25,557 nt of DNA from JBBDWJ01 sp040902925 (GTDB lineage: Bacteria; Acidobacteriota; Terriglobia; Bryobacterales; UBA6623). The notes below the pieces were generated by a model. That model searched no databases and was not told the origin of the DNA. It saw nothing but the letters and a program-made list of their open reading frames with translations. Positions 7,201-13,965 of this stretch are shown here, piece by piece. The DNA lies in the NCBI GenBank assembly GCA_040902925.1, contig JBBDWJ010000186.1, positions 1-25,557 on the forward strand. Direction: 5' to 3'. Every line of letters begins with the position of its first letter. The stretch's first letter is position 1. Both the position numbers and the translations under genes were made by a program.

Positions 7201-7528
7201 GGCTCCCGATAAATCCATTCAGCGGCGCGCGCCGCAGAGGCGGCGATGTGCGATGCACTACAGCTCCCGCCAGCGACGTGAGGCATGCCGCCGCACCAGC
7301 GGCGCACTTTGACGCAACTCTGCTGTAACACTCCCCCGCAATTCGGTTTCTTCCTGGTTATATCGCTCGTTCCGTAGTTGGCACGCTGCTTGCACGGTAT
7401 ACGCCCCCGCGCTCTCCTTTCTGAATCAGCAACTCCCTTGCGAGCTCTGTCCAGATAGCACCGCGTCTTGTTCCGCACTTAGATTTCGTACGTAATCAAA
7501 CGCGCCCGCATTTCGAAAGGAAAGACAA
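7201..7528. other. Regulatory upstream region of the repeat protein
   Basis: These 328 bases carry no gene. They contain a perfect 14-bp palindrome GCGGCGCGCGCCGC at 7222-7235, which may terminate the preceding gene or serve as a protein site; a sigma-54 promoter at 7378-7394; and a ribosome site (AAAGGAAAG, about 7517-7525) just before ATG 7529. Confidence 0.6.
7378..7394 (+). promoter_or_regulatory. Sigma-54 (RpoN) promoter, -24/-12 type
   Basis: TTGGCACGCTGCTTGCA matches the sigma-54 consensus (TTGGCACG-N4-TTGCA). The invariant GG (7380-7381) and GC (7392-7393) are exactly 10 bases apart, the required spacing. Transcription would start near 7405, giving a leader of about 125 bases before ATG 7529. 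Sigma-54 promoters need an ATP-driven enhancer-binding protein; its gene is not in this window, and the 14-bp palindrome about 145 bases upstream is one candidate site. Confidence 0.8.
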
Positions 7529-9973
7529 ATGAAAAGGAAGTTTTTGAATCTGATTTTGCTCTTGTGTTTTGTCGCACCGGCTCTCCTGCTCGCGCAAAGC
7601 TCAGTGAAGGTGAAGGGTCTCGTGCAAGCTTTGCCCGAGGCCGGCACGCTGGGCGATTGGGTGATTGGAGGCCAACTGGTAACGGTGGGCGCAACAACCG
7701 AAATCGACGCCGACGTCGATGAGTTGCTGCTCGGCGCGTGCCTGGAAGCCGAAGGCGCCCTCGCGGCCGGCGGCGCGCTCGAAGCGGAGCGAATCTCCTC
7801 CGACGATGATTGCGGCGGCGTCAGCGAAAACCCCGGCGCGCAGAAAGTTGAGTTCACGGCCCTTGTCGATTCCGTGCCAGCCAACGGCTTGGTCGGAAGC
7901 TGGGTCGTGGGCGACTGGAACGTCTCCACCGACGATTTCACCAATTTCGACGGGGCTGAAGAGGGTTTTCAAGCCGGCGCTTGCGTCGAAGTGGAAGGCG
8001 TGCTGTTGGCCAACGGCATCGTGCGCGCCTCGGAGATGGAAGTCGAGGACGCGGATGATTGCGGCGCCGCGGCCGACGGACAAACCGCCGAGTTGCGCGG
8101 CGTGGTGGATTCCGCGCCCGATCCTGGACCGGCCGGCGACTGGATGGTGCGCGGTTTTATCGTGCGCGTTTCCGAAGCAACCGAAATCAACTCCGATGCG
8201 GGGCCCGGTGAAGCCGGCGCGTGTGTGAAGGCCGAGGGCAGCCTCGACGAAAACGGCGCTCTGCTTGCCTCCGAGATGCGCGTACTGGAAGAAGACGGCT
8301 GCGCCGCTCCGAACGAAAGCGAGCTGGAGTTCACGGGCGAAATTGAGACGCTGCCGAGCAGCGGCCTCGCCGGTTCGTGGACCGTCATGGGAGTCAACGT
8401 CACCGTCAACACCGCAACCGAGCTGGAACTGGAGCTGGGCCCGGCCCAGCCAGGCGTTTGCGTAAAGGTCGAAGGAAGCGCGGGTATGGGGAGCGTGACC
8501 GCGCGGGAGATCCGCGTGCTCGGTCTCGACTGCGGCGCGCCGCCCGACGACGAAACGATGATTACCTTCCAGGGCCAGGTGCAGAGCATTCCTCCGCAGG
8601 ACACCGCTGGAGTATGGCGCATCAGCGGCCGCACGGTGCTCGTTGGCGATTCGACCACCATTGATCTTGACGGGCGCGATCCCGAGACCGGCTTCTGCGT
8701 CGAAGTCGAAGGCAGTCTGCTATCGGGAATCGTCAGCGCGTCTCGTCTTACTCTGCTGAGCGAAGGCTGCGCTGCTTCGCCGGGACCGCCTGAGCTCACC
8801 CAAATCCTGGGTGTGATTGACACACTTCCCCCAGGGACCGACCTCGGTGAATGGGAAGTAGGTGGAACGCAAGTGACGGTTTCCGCCGCCACCGAGCTCA
8901 ATGCCGACTCCGGTGATTTCCTGACCGGAGCGTGCGTGCGCATCGAAGGCAGGCAGTTGGCCAACGGCAACGTGCTGGCGCGGGAAGTAACGACTCGCCC
9001 GGCGACCGATTGCAACGATGACGGCAACAGTGTCGAGTTCGCCGGAATTATCACAGCGAAACCCGAGGACGGCCAGATCGGCGACTGGACAATCTCCACC
9101 CAACAGATTGCCGTTTCGGAAGACACCGAACTCGACACCACCGATGGGCCACTCCGCCTAGGCGCTTGCGTCGAGGTAAGCGGAATCGCTCAGGAGGACG
9201 GCTCGATTGCGGCATCCAGAGTCGACGTTGAGTCCGCTTCCGGCGCCTGCGTGCTGGCTGTTGTCAGCGCCGGGTCGTTCGGGACAGGTCCGGTCAGCCC
9301 TGGCGAAATCGTCAGTATCTTCGGGCTGGGCCTTGGACCAGGAGCGGGTCTCGGACTGGTTGTCGAAAACGGGCACGTAACGAATCGCGTGGGCGGCGTA
9401 CGTGTGTTGTTTGACGACGTACCGGCTCCGATTCTGTTCCTATCGGGCAACCAGGTCAACGTCGTGGCGCCGTACTCGATTGCGGGCCAGGCGACGACGA
9501 CGGTACAGATCGTCTGGGCCGGCGCGTTTACCAAAACCCTGGAGCTAGAAGTGGCCGCGGCTGATCCCGCGCTGCTCACGCTCGAGCAGATGGGTACTGG
9601 CCAGGCCGCCGTGCTGAACTGGGAGGCCGACACGCAAACCTACACCGTCAACGGCGCGGACAACCCGGCCGCTCCAGGCCAGGCGGTCGTTTTCTACGCA
9701 ACCGGCGAAGGCCAGACGACCCCGGCCGGCGATGATGGAGCAGTGGTGGACATCAACAACCTGCCGCAGCCCAATCTGCCGGTCACGGTGACCATCGGCG
9801 GGCTGCCCGCGGAGGTGTTTTACTCCGGCGGCGCGCCGACACTGGTGTCGGGAGTACTTCAGGTGAACGCGTTCGTGCCGGAAGGCCTGACCGAAACCGG
9901 CGACGTCGAGGTGATCCTGCAAGTGGGCGAATTCTCAAGCCCGGCAGGCGTCACGATCTACGTTCAGCCGTAA
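7529..9973 (+). CDS. Secreted protein with seven DUF5666-like repeats and a TIGR03437 C-terminal domain
   Basis: An 814-residue protein with a signal peptide (cleavage near residue 22-23). Residues 26-574 are seven tandem repeats of about 79 residues, each with the pattern (L/I)P-x-G-x-x-G-x-W-x-(V/I)-x-G, a T-E-(I/L) strand and G-x-C-(V/L)-x-x-(E)G, followed by a closing Cys. Cysteines lie at 71/95, 152/178, 232/258, 311/335, 390/414, 469/495 and 547/574: two per repeat and none elsewhere in the mature chain. The layout matches DUF5666, a small beta-barrel of unknown function. Residues about 577-814 (SAGSFGTGPVSPGEIVSIFG, NQVNVVAPY, ATGEGQTTP, LPVTVTIGGLPAEVFYSG) match TIGR03437, common on Solibacter exported proteins and possibly an attachment or sorting module. 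There is no transmembrane anchor. It stands alone under a sigma-54 promoter. Function unknown; an extracellular structural or binding role is inference. Confidence 0.85.
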   Translation: MKRKFLNLILLLCFVAPALLLAQSSVKVKGLVQALPEAGTLGDWVIGGQLVTVGATTEIDADVDELLLGACLEAEGALAAGGALEAERISSDDDCGGVSENPGAQKVEFTALVDSVPANGLVGSWVVGDWNVSTDDFTNFDGAEEGFQAGACVEVEGVLLANGIVRASEMEVEDADDCGAAADGQTAELRGVVDSAPDPGPAGDWMVRGFIVRVSEATEINSDAGPGEAGACVKAEGSLDENGALLASEMRVLEEDGCAAPNESELEFTGEIETLPSSGLAGSWTVMGVNVTVNTATELELELGPAQPGVCVKVEGSAGMGSVTAREIRVLGLDCGAPPDDETMITFQGQVQSIPPQDTAGVWRISGRTVLVGDSTTIDLDGRDPETGFCVEVEGSLLSGIVSASRLTLLSEGCAASPGPPELTQILGVIDTLPPGTDLGEWEVGGTQVTVSAATELNADSGDFLTGACVRIEGRQLANGNVLAREVTTRPATDCNDDGNSVEFAGIITAKPEDGQIGDWTISTQQIAVSEDTELDTTDGPLRLGACVEVSGIAQEDGSIAASRVDVESASGACVLAVVSAGSFGTGPVSPGEIVSIFGLGLGPGAGLGLVVENGHVTNRVGGVRVLFDDVPAPILFLSGNQVNVVAPYSIAGQATTTVQIVWAGAFTKTLELEVAAADPALLTLEQMGTGQAAVLNWEADTQTYTVNGADNPAAPGQAVVFYATGEGQTTPAGDDGAVVDINNLPQPNLPVTVTIGGLPAEVFYSGGAPTLVSGVLQVNAFVPEGLTETGDVEVILQVGEFSSPAGVTIYVQP

Positions 9974-10008
9974 CTAAGCTGAAGCTAGTCAGCGGCAAAT
10001 CAACAGCA

Positions 10009-10037
10009 GCGAGGCGCGCGCCCGAGGCGCGCCTCGC
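10009..10037 (+). terminator. Strong GC hairpin after the repeat protein
   Basis: Arms 10009-10019 (GCGAGGCGCGC) and 10027-10037 (GCGCGCCTCGC) pair over 11 bp around a 7-base loop. It lies 36 bases after the stop of the secreted repeat protein. There is no run of T after it, so it could be a processing or blocking structure rather than a classical intrinsic terminator. Confidence 0.5.
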
Positions 10038-10113
10038 AAGCCCTCGTGGTCCAGCCGTCAGAATCCATTCGCAATCTGCCTGCTCCCCGCATGGCGAGCA
10101 ATAGCCGCGAAGC

Positions 10114-10163
10114 GGCAAAGCAGCGACAGGCGCTCCCGCCTGTCACTACGAAAGCGCTTTGCC
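10114..10163. repeat. Nested inverted repeat (cruciform-capable) with a GACAGGCG hairpin
   Basis: An inner perfect hairpin, GACAGGCG-CTCC-CGCCTGTC (10125-10144), sits inside an outer 8-bp pair, GGCAAAGC (10114-10121) and GCTTTGCC (10156-10163). The inner hairpin is a near copy of the one at 24838-24857 with compensating base changes, suggesting a dispersed structured repeat. Confidence 0.6.
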
Positions 10164-10180
10164 CGCCTCAGCCGCTTTGT

Positions 10181-10284
10181 CCCATAGATCATCTTTTAGA
10201 AACTGGTGACCTAACGAGTAAGCTAGTTGGGCGTCTATGGATTTTGTGGCCTGTAGCAGCTCCGCCCTTCCCATAGATCATCTT
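10181..10284 (+). repeat. Direct repeat CCCATAGATCATCTT, two copies
   Basis: The 15-mer occurs at 10181-10195 and 10270-10284, 89 bases apart. The second copy lies between a weak -35 (TTCCCA, 10268-10273) and the -10 box (10291-10296) of the PadR relic, where a repressor would bind; the first copy may be an auxiliary operator or the trace of a duplicated promoter. Confidence 0.5.
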
Positions 10285-10290
10285 CTGGTA

Positions 10291-10296
10291 TATAGT
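10291..10296 (+). promoter_or_regulatory. -10 box TATAGT directly before the PadR relic
   Basis: TATAGT ends 7 bases before ATG 10304, and TTCCCA lies 17 bases upstream of it as a partial -35. With so short a distance, transcription would begin at or next to the start codon (leaderless). No Shine-Dalgarno is present. Confidence 0.5.
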
Positions 10297-10303
10297 CCGA
10301 TCC

Positions 10304-10447
10304 ATGCCCAAGAAAGGTTCACCGCCACTGCAAGGAGAAATCCTCCAAGGCACGCTCGATCTGTTGGTTCTCAAGACCTTGGCGCTCTGTCCGGCGCACG
10401 GCCACACGATCGCGCACGCCATCGAGCGCCGCGCCTTGACGGCGTAG
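10304..10447 (+). pseudogene. PadR-family regulator, truncated to its N-terminal 47 residues
   Basis: From ATG 10304 the frame gives MPKKGSPPL, then LQGTLDLLVLKTLALCPAHGH and IAHAIERR, the start of a PadR winged helix. It then departs into ALTA and stops at TAG 10445-10447. Intact PadR proteins are about 105-110 residues and continue with a conserved QGSLYPALHRLE segment, absent here. In acidobacteria such regulators precede ADOP permeases. Here the sequence right after the break is an inverted ADOP fragment, so the two were joined by rearrangement. A 47-residue product could still be made but would lack the recognition and dimer parts. Confidence 0.75.
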
Positions 10448-10520
10448 TCCAGCGCGCCGTAGAGTCCGATACTCGCCAGCAGCGCGGCAATCGCGGCAAA
10501 GATCGACGACAGGGGGCACC
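10431..10520 (-). pseudogene. Internal fragment of an ADOP permease, inverted
   Basis: On the minus strand, one frame reads LSSIFAAIAALLASIGLYG followed by ALDYAVKARR. This matches the conserved internal membrane segment of ADOP/MacB-FtsX permeases (usually ending IGLYGVMAY-x-VARRTREIG). The match breaks off at the RR, inside the GCGCCGCGCC stretch where the plus-strand PadR relic also ends. Sequence from 10520 to the YjbQ stop at 10688 holds nothing I can assign. Confidence 0.5.
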
Positions 10521-10687
10521 ACGTTGAAAAGCCCGAGGAGGTTTCTGTAGATTGGGCGAACGCGAAAGACGTGCGGCGTCAGCGGCTCACGGGCGTCCTG
10601 CGGGACGCCAAGAGTTTGCCGGACCTGATCGTGATGTAGCGGCCCACGACCAAGGACCGGCACGAGCACCGGGTCCTCACTCGACGG

Positions 10688-11095
10688 CTACGCCGCTTCG
10701 GTCACCTGCACGTACACCGTCCGCTTGCGCGACCGGTTATCGAAATCAATCAAGATCACCTGCTGCCAGGTCCCTAGCATCAATTCCCCACCTTCGATCG
10801 GAATCGATAGCGAAGGCTTCATCAAGGCCGCGCGCAGGTGAGCATAGCCGTTGCCGTCGTGCCAAGCCTCGTTGTGTTGGTAAACCGCGTCCATCGGCGC
10901 GATGCGCTCCAAAGCATCCTTAAGATCCTGCACGGCGCCCGGTTCATACTCGATCGTCGAAAGCGCCGCCGTCGAGCCCACGACAAACAGATGCGCCACG
11001 CCCTCGCGGACCTCGCTGCGCGCGCACGCCTGCCGCACTTGAGGTGAGATATCGAGAATGTCGTTGAACCCGCGCGTGGATATCGAAAACTTCAT
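10688..11095 (-). CDS. YjbQ/UPF0047 family protein (secondary thiamine-phosphate synthase-like)
   Basis: A 135-residue cytoplasmic protein, normal length for the family. It opens MKFSISTRGFNDILDISPQV and holds HLFVVGSTAALSTIEYEPG, the active-site segment with HNEAW and DGNGYAHLRAALM, then the closing GGELMLGTWQQVILIDFDN and VYVQV. E. coli YjbQ can replace thiamine-phosphate synthase weakly, but the true role of the family is open. The start at 11095 gives the family N-terminus; in-frame sequence up to 11251 reads as non-coding. GATAAT lies exactly 6 bases before the ATG on the minus strand and no ribosome site is visible, suggesting a leaderless transcript. Confidence 0.88.
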   Translation of the reverse strand: MKFSISTRGFNDILDISPQVRQACARSEVREGVAHLFVVGSTAALSTIEYEPGAVQDLKDALERIAPMDAVYQHNEAWHDGNGYAHLRAALMKPSLSIPIEGGELMLGTWQQVILIDFDNRSRKRTVYVQVTEAA

Positions 11096-11101
11096 GTCCA
11101 C

Positions 11102-11107
11102 ATTATC
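11102..11107 (-). promoter_or_regulatory. -10 box GATAAT 6 bases before the yjbQ-like start
   Basis: On the minus strand GATAAT is followed by six bases and then ATG (11095-11093). No -35 of quality is seen at 16-18 bases. The spacing matches three other starts in the window (10304, 12105, 21482). Confidence 0.5.
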
Positions 11108-11309
11108 GAGCGGGGCAACATGCCGTTCCCGCGCCAAGCGCGATAGAGGGACCTCCACAGAAAGGGCATCGTCTGGGCCGCGGCTGCCCGGCGGGCAGCA
11201 GGGAGCGGGGAGCGCAGAATCGAGGCCTTCAAAGTTGAAACCTGAAATCACAGGTGAGGAGTCTAACCAGTGTGCATGGCTCGATTCGCTAGGAAATCAG
11301 GAGGCGACC

Positions 11310-11804
11310 ATGAGCAGACACGTTTGGAGTCTTACCACCGCGGTACTATTGCTTTCCTCAGCGATAGCGCCGGCGGCCCGCGCCGAACGACCGTCCCGGG
11401 AGGGCTACGGCGGCTACCGCCACTCCGACTTGCGCGCCCTGGCCGACGACACCGAGAAGCTCGCCGATCGCTTCCGCAGCCAGCTTGACCGCGAACTCGA
11501 TCGAACGATCATTGATGGCACAAAGCGCGAAAATCAGGTTGAAAAGCGCGCCGCGAAGCTCGAAGATGCGCTGGACGATGTCCGCTCGTCCGTGAGGAAC
11601 GGCAAGAAACCGAACCACACGCGCGATCGCGTCAAACGCGCGGTCCGCTACGCTCACGAACTGGAACAAGATTTGGTTCGCCTAAGGCTCAGCCCCGGCC
11701 TCCACCAGGACTGGCGCCAGCTTCAAGGCCGCGTGAACCAACTCGCGTATTACTACGAGCTGACTCCACGCCACGCGGCGATGCCAGGGAGAAGCTACCG
11801 CTAA
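11310..11804 (+). CDS. Secreted helical protein of unknown function
   Basis: A 164-residue protein with a Sec signal (MSRHVWSLTTAVLLLSSAIAPAARA, cleavage near residue 25). The mature part is highly charged and predicted alpha-helical throughout: heptad-like stretches around DTEKLADRFRSQLDREL, KRENQVEKRAAKLEDALDDV and VRYAHELEQDLVRL suggest a helical bundle or coiled coil. There are no cysteines in the mature part. The start is fixed by CAGGAGG ending 5 bases before ATG 11310, the best ribosome site in this region; the frame upstream to 11058 is not coding. I recognise no named family. A periplasmic, possibly envelope-associated role is inference from the signal and helix content only. Confidence 0.75.
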   Translation: MSRHVWSLTTAVLLLSSAIAPAARAERPSREGYGGYRHSDLRALADDTEKLADRFRSQLDRELDRTIIDGTKRENQVEKRAAKLEDALDDVRSSVRNGKKPNHTRDRVKRAVRYAHELEQDLVRLRLSPGLHQDWRQLQGRVNQLAYYYELTPRHAAMPGRSYR

Positions 11805-11848
11805 GTTCTCCAAAACCATCGCCGCCTGTTCCGCGTACCTGCAACGAA

Positions 11849-11871
11849 GGGGGCGTCTCCGCGGCGCCCCC
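11849..11871 (+). terminator. GC-rich hairpin after the secreted helical protein
   Basis: GGGGGCG (11849-11855) pairs with CGCCCCC (11865-11871) around a 9-base loop, 45 bases after the stop. There is no T-run. A second short inverted repeat, GCAAGCT-CTC-AGCTTGC, lies at 11916-11932. The rest of 11805-12104 holds no supported gene apart from a 5' open extension of the enolase-family frame. Confidence 0.45.
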
Positions 11872-11915
11872 AACCCCGCCTCGAAACCCCCACCAACTGA
11901 TGTCGACTGTGTGGC

Positions 11916-11932
11916 GCAAGCTCTCAGCTTGC
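11916..11932. repeat. Small inverted repeat GCAAGCT-CTC-AGCTTGC
   Basis: A perfect 7-bp stem with a 3-base loop in the gap between the secreted helical protein and the enolase-family gene. It could be a dispersed palindrome; no second copy occurs in this window. Confidence 0.45.
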
Positions 11933-12092
11933 AGCAGCGAGCCCCGCTCGATGCAAAGCCTCACAGCAGCAGAGCCATCCGGTCATGAAATTCGCTCTTA
12001 CTATCCTCGCGCTGACTTTCTGCCTACCAGTCAACGCCCAGGCCGCCGATGCCGTGCAACCCGGGCAGTTCCGCGTTGATGCTCCTGAGGTG

Positions 12093-12098
12093 TACAAT
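12093..12098 (+). promoter_or_regulatory. -10 box TACAAT (preceded by TG) 6 bases before the enolase-family start
   Basis: TGTACAAT ends 6 bases before ATG 12105, the spacing expected for a leaderless mRNA. It supports choosing 12105 over the upstream ATG 11985 as the start of the enolase-superfamily protein. Confidence 0.5.
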
Positions 12099-12104
12099 CC
12101 CGGC

Positions 12105-13298
12105 ATGCAAAGGCGTCAATTTCTGAGAACTGCGGCCGCCGCCGCGGCCCTATCGGCTTCGCGCCTCACCGCCGCTACCGAGCCTCTCAAGCGCGCGCTG
12201 AAAATCACGCGTGTCGAGACCGACCTGCTGCGCTTTCCGCCCGGCCGGCCGCATTACGATGCGATTCAGCAGCTCGGCGTCGATCGCGGCGGTGTCGTAT
12301 TGCGCATCCACACCGACGGCGGAATCACGGGGTGGGCGTATAGCTCGTTTGGCCGGCTGGCCGGCGGCCCCGACACCGTACGGACCATCCTCGAGAAGGA
12401 ATGCGCGCCGCTATTGATCGGCCAGGACCCGGCTATGACCCGAAAGATTCGCGCCGACCTCTGGCGCGCGCTCGACTACCACGGCGTGCAAGGCATAACG
12501 CACTTTGCCGTCTCGGCCGTGGACATCGCGCTTTGGGACATCGTCGGCAAGTCGCTCGACACGCCCGTCTACCGCCTGCTCGGGCCCGCCCGCGATCGCA
12601 TCGCGGCCTACGCCATGGTCGGCTGGTATTACGACGATGATGACGATTTGAGTGAATACCGCCGCGCGGTCGAATCCGCTTTTGAGGAAGGTTTCGGAGC
12701 GGTCAAGATCAAAGTGGGACGTGGACCACTCGAGGAGGACGCCCGCCGCATCCGTGCCGCGCTAGACCTCGCCGGAAACAATCGCCGCGTTCTGGTCGAC
12801 GCCAACCAGGCGCTCAACACCAACGAAGCTATCCGGCGGGGCCGCGTATATCAGGAGATGGGCTGCTTTTGGTACGAAGAGCCCCTGCCGCCGTGGCAAA
12901 AAGACGGTTATGCGGAACTTGCCGCCGCGCTCGATATTCGTATCGCGACCGGCGAAAACGAGTACACGAAGTATTCCTTTTTGGAGCTCATGCAGCGCAA
13001 AGCCACCGACGTGCTGCAGCCGGACAACCGCCGTGCTGGGGGCGTCACCGAGTGGATGGAAATTGCCGCCTTGGCCGACGGTTTTGGGCTTGAAATCGCC
13101 AGCCACGGCGGAGGTGGCATGGCGACCCAAATGCTCTGCACGATGCCCCACGCCATCTACCTGGAAAGCGGCAGCTTGCGGAATCAGAATTCCTACGTTC
13201 AAAAACTGCGGATGGTCGAAGGAGAGGTTCTGGCGCCGGATCTGCCTGGAATCGGCAGCGAGTTAGAGCCGCAGTACGTAGAAAAATACCGCGCCTAG
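12105..13298 (+). CDS. Enolase-superfamily (mandelate racemase type) enzyme with Tat signal
   Basis: A 397-residue protein. Residues 1-24 (MQRRQFLRTAAAAAALSAS) form a Tat-type signal with twin arginines, so the enzyme is probably folded before export. Mandelate-racemase-type residues are all visible: KIK with K201 and K203, metal ligands D232 (VDANQA), E259 (YEEP) and E284 (ATGENE), and the acid/base pair D307 (QPDNRRAGG) and H334 (ASHGGGG). The family abstracts a proton alpha to a carboxylate; likely substrates are sugar acids, but the exact one cannot be read. The frame is open upstream to ATG 11985, which encodes a second, Sec-like leader (MKFALTILALTFCLPVNAQA); two export signals in a row are unlikely, and a -10 box sits just before 12105. 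No transporter or dehydratase neighbour is present. Confidence 0.85.
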   Translation: MQRRQFLRTAAAAAALSASRLTAATEPLKRALKITRVETDLLRFPPGRPHYDAIQQLGVDRGGVVLRIHTDGGITGWAYSSFGRLAGGPDTVRTILEKECAPLLIGQDPAMTRKIRADLWRALDYHGVQGITHFAVSAVDIALWDIVGKSLDTPVYRLLGPARDRIAAYAMVGWYYDDDDDLSEYRRAVESAFEEGFGAVKIKVGRGPLEEDARRIRAALDLAGNNRRVLVDANQALNTNEAIRRGRVYQEMGCFWYEEPLPPWQKDGYAELAAALDIRIATGENEYTKYSFLELMQRKATDVLQPDNRRAGGVTEWMEIAALADGFGLEIASHGGGGMATQMLCTMPHAIYLESGSLRNQNSYVQKLRMVEGEVLAPDLPGIGSELEPQYVEKYRA

Positions 13299-13464
13299 GA
13301 GTTCCGGCGGACGCCCAAAAAGCCTCGGGATTTCGCCGGTCCTGGCGCTGGATGCCATAACGAGCGAATCCTGCTATTCGGCGCGGTTGTAAACGGCGCC
13401 TTCGCTGGCCTGAAATCCAAGCGCCCAGGTAACCCATCCGAACGACGCATCGCGGGCGGGTTCG

Positions 13465-13875
13465 TCACGCCACCCGATGCATGCCCTGCGGAGGTCCGGA
13501 CCGAAACAGCGCCTCGGTCTCTCTGTCCAGTAGAACCCACAGTCCGTAGCCGCCGATCGCGGTTCCGATCGGAAAATTGACCAGATTGAGCGCGGACAAA
13601 ACGATTCCCAGTATCCGCGCCCACGGTTTTAGATTCAGCAGCCCCCAGCCGGCGATGATACCAGGCAGCGAGAGCACGAGAATCAGAACGAACAATGCCG
13701 TACCGAGCGCTCCCAGAACGCCCACGGCGATGATCGCATCGGGATCGCTCTGCGAGGCGATTCCAGCCATCGTTCCGCCAAACGCAAAAATGCCGGCTAT
13801 CGCCAGCGCGGCTAACACGCCCAGACAGCCGAACACGATGTTGATTACTCCCAGGATCTTGACGTGGTCTCTCAT
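13465..13875 (-). CDS. Small multi-pass membrane protein of unknown function
   Basis: A 136-residue protein with about four hydrophobic segments: residues 6-32 (ILGVINIVFGCLGVLAALAI region), about 48-72, 73-82 and about 88-112, followed by a short polar tail (DRETEALFRSG). The start at 13875 is preceded by GGGGAGG 3 bases away, tight but plausible. It is the last of three minus-strand genes (putA-like, GT39-like, this one), 90 bases after the GT39 stop, so co-transcription is possible. Such proteins are frequent in acidobacterial genomes with no known role. Confidence 0.7.
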   Translation of the reverse strand: MRDHVKILGVINIVFGCLGVLAALAIAGIFAFGGTMAGIASQSDPDAIIAVGVLGALGTALFVLILVLSLPGIIAGWGLLNLKPWARILGIVLSALNLVNFPIGTAIGGYGLWVLLDRETEALFRSGPPQGMHRVA

Positions 13876-13965
13876 AGGCCTCCCCAGGTAATCTTACGTC
13901 AAGCTGGGAAGAGAAGTTCATTTTGCGGTGGTAATTTAGCCTTTGGCGGCTTTCGTGCGAGCCGT

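Noticed and set aside
13374..13464. Minus-strand stretch reading SFGWVTWALGFQASEGAVYN before a stop
   Set aside because: It looks protein-like by eye but has no start, no partner segment upstream and no family I can name; it may be a gene remnant, but I cannot support it.
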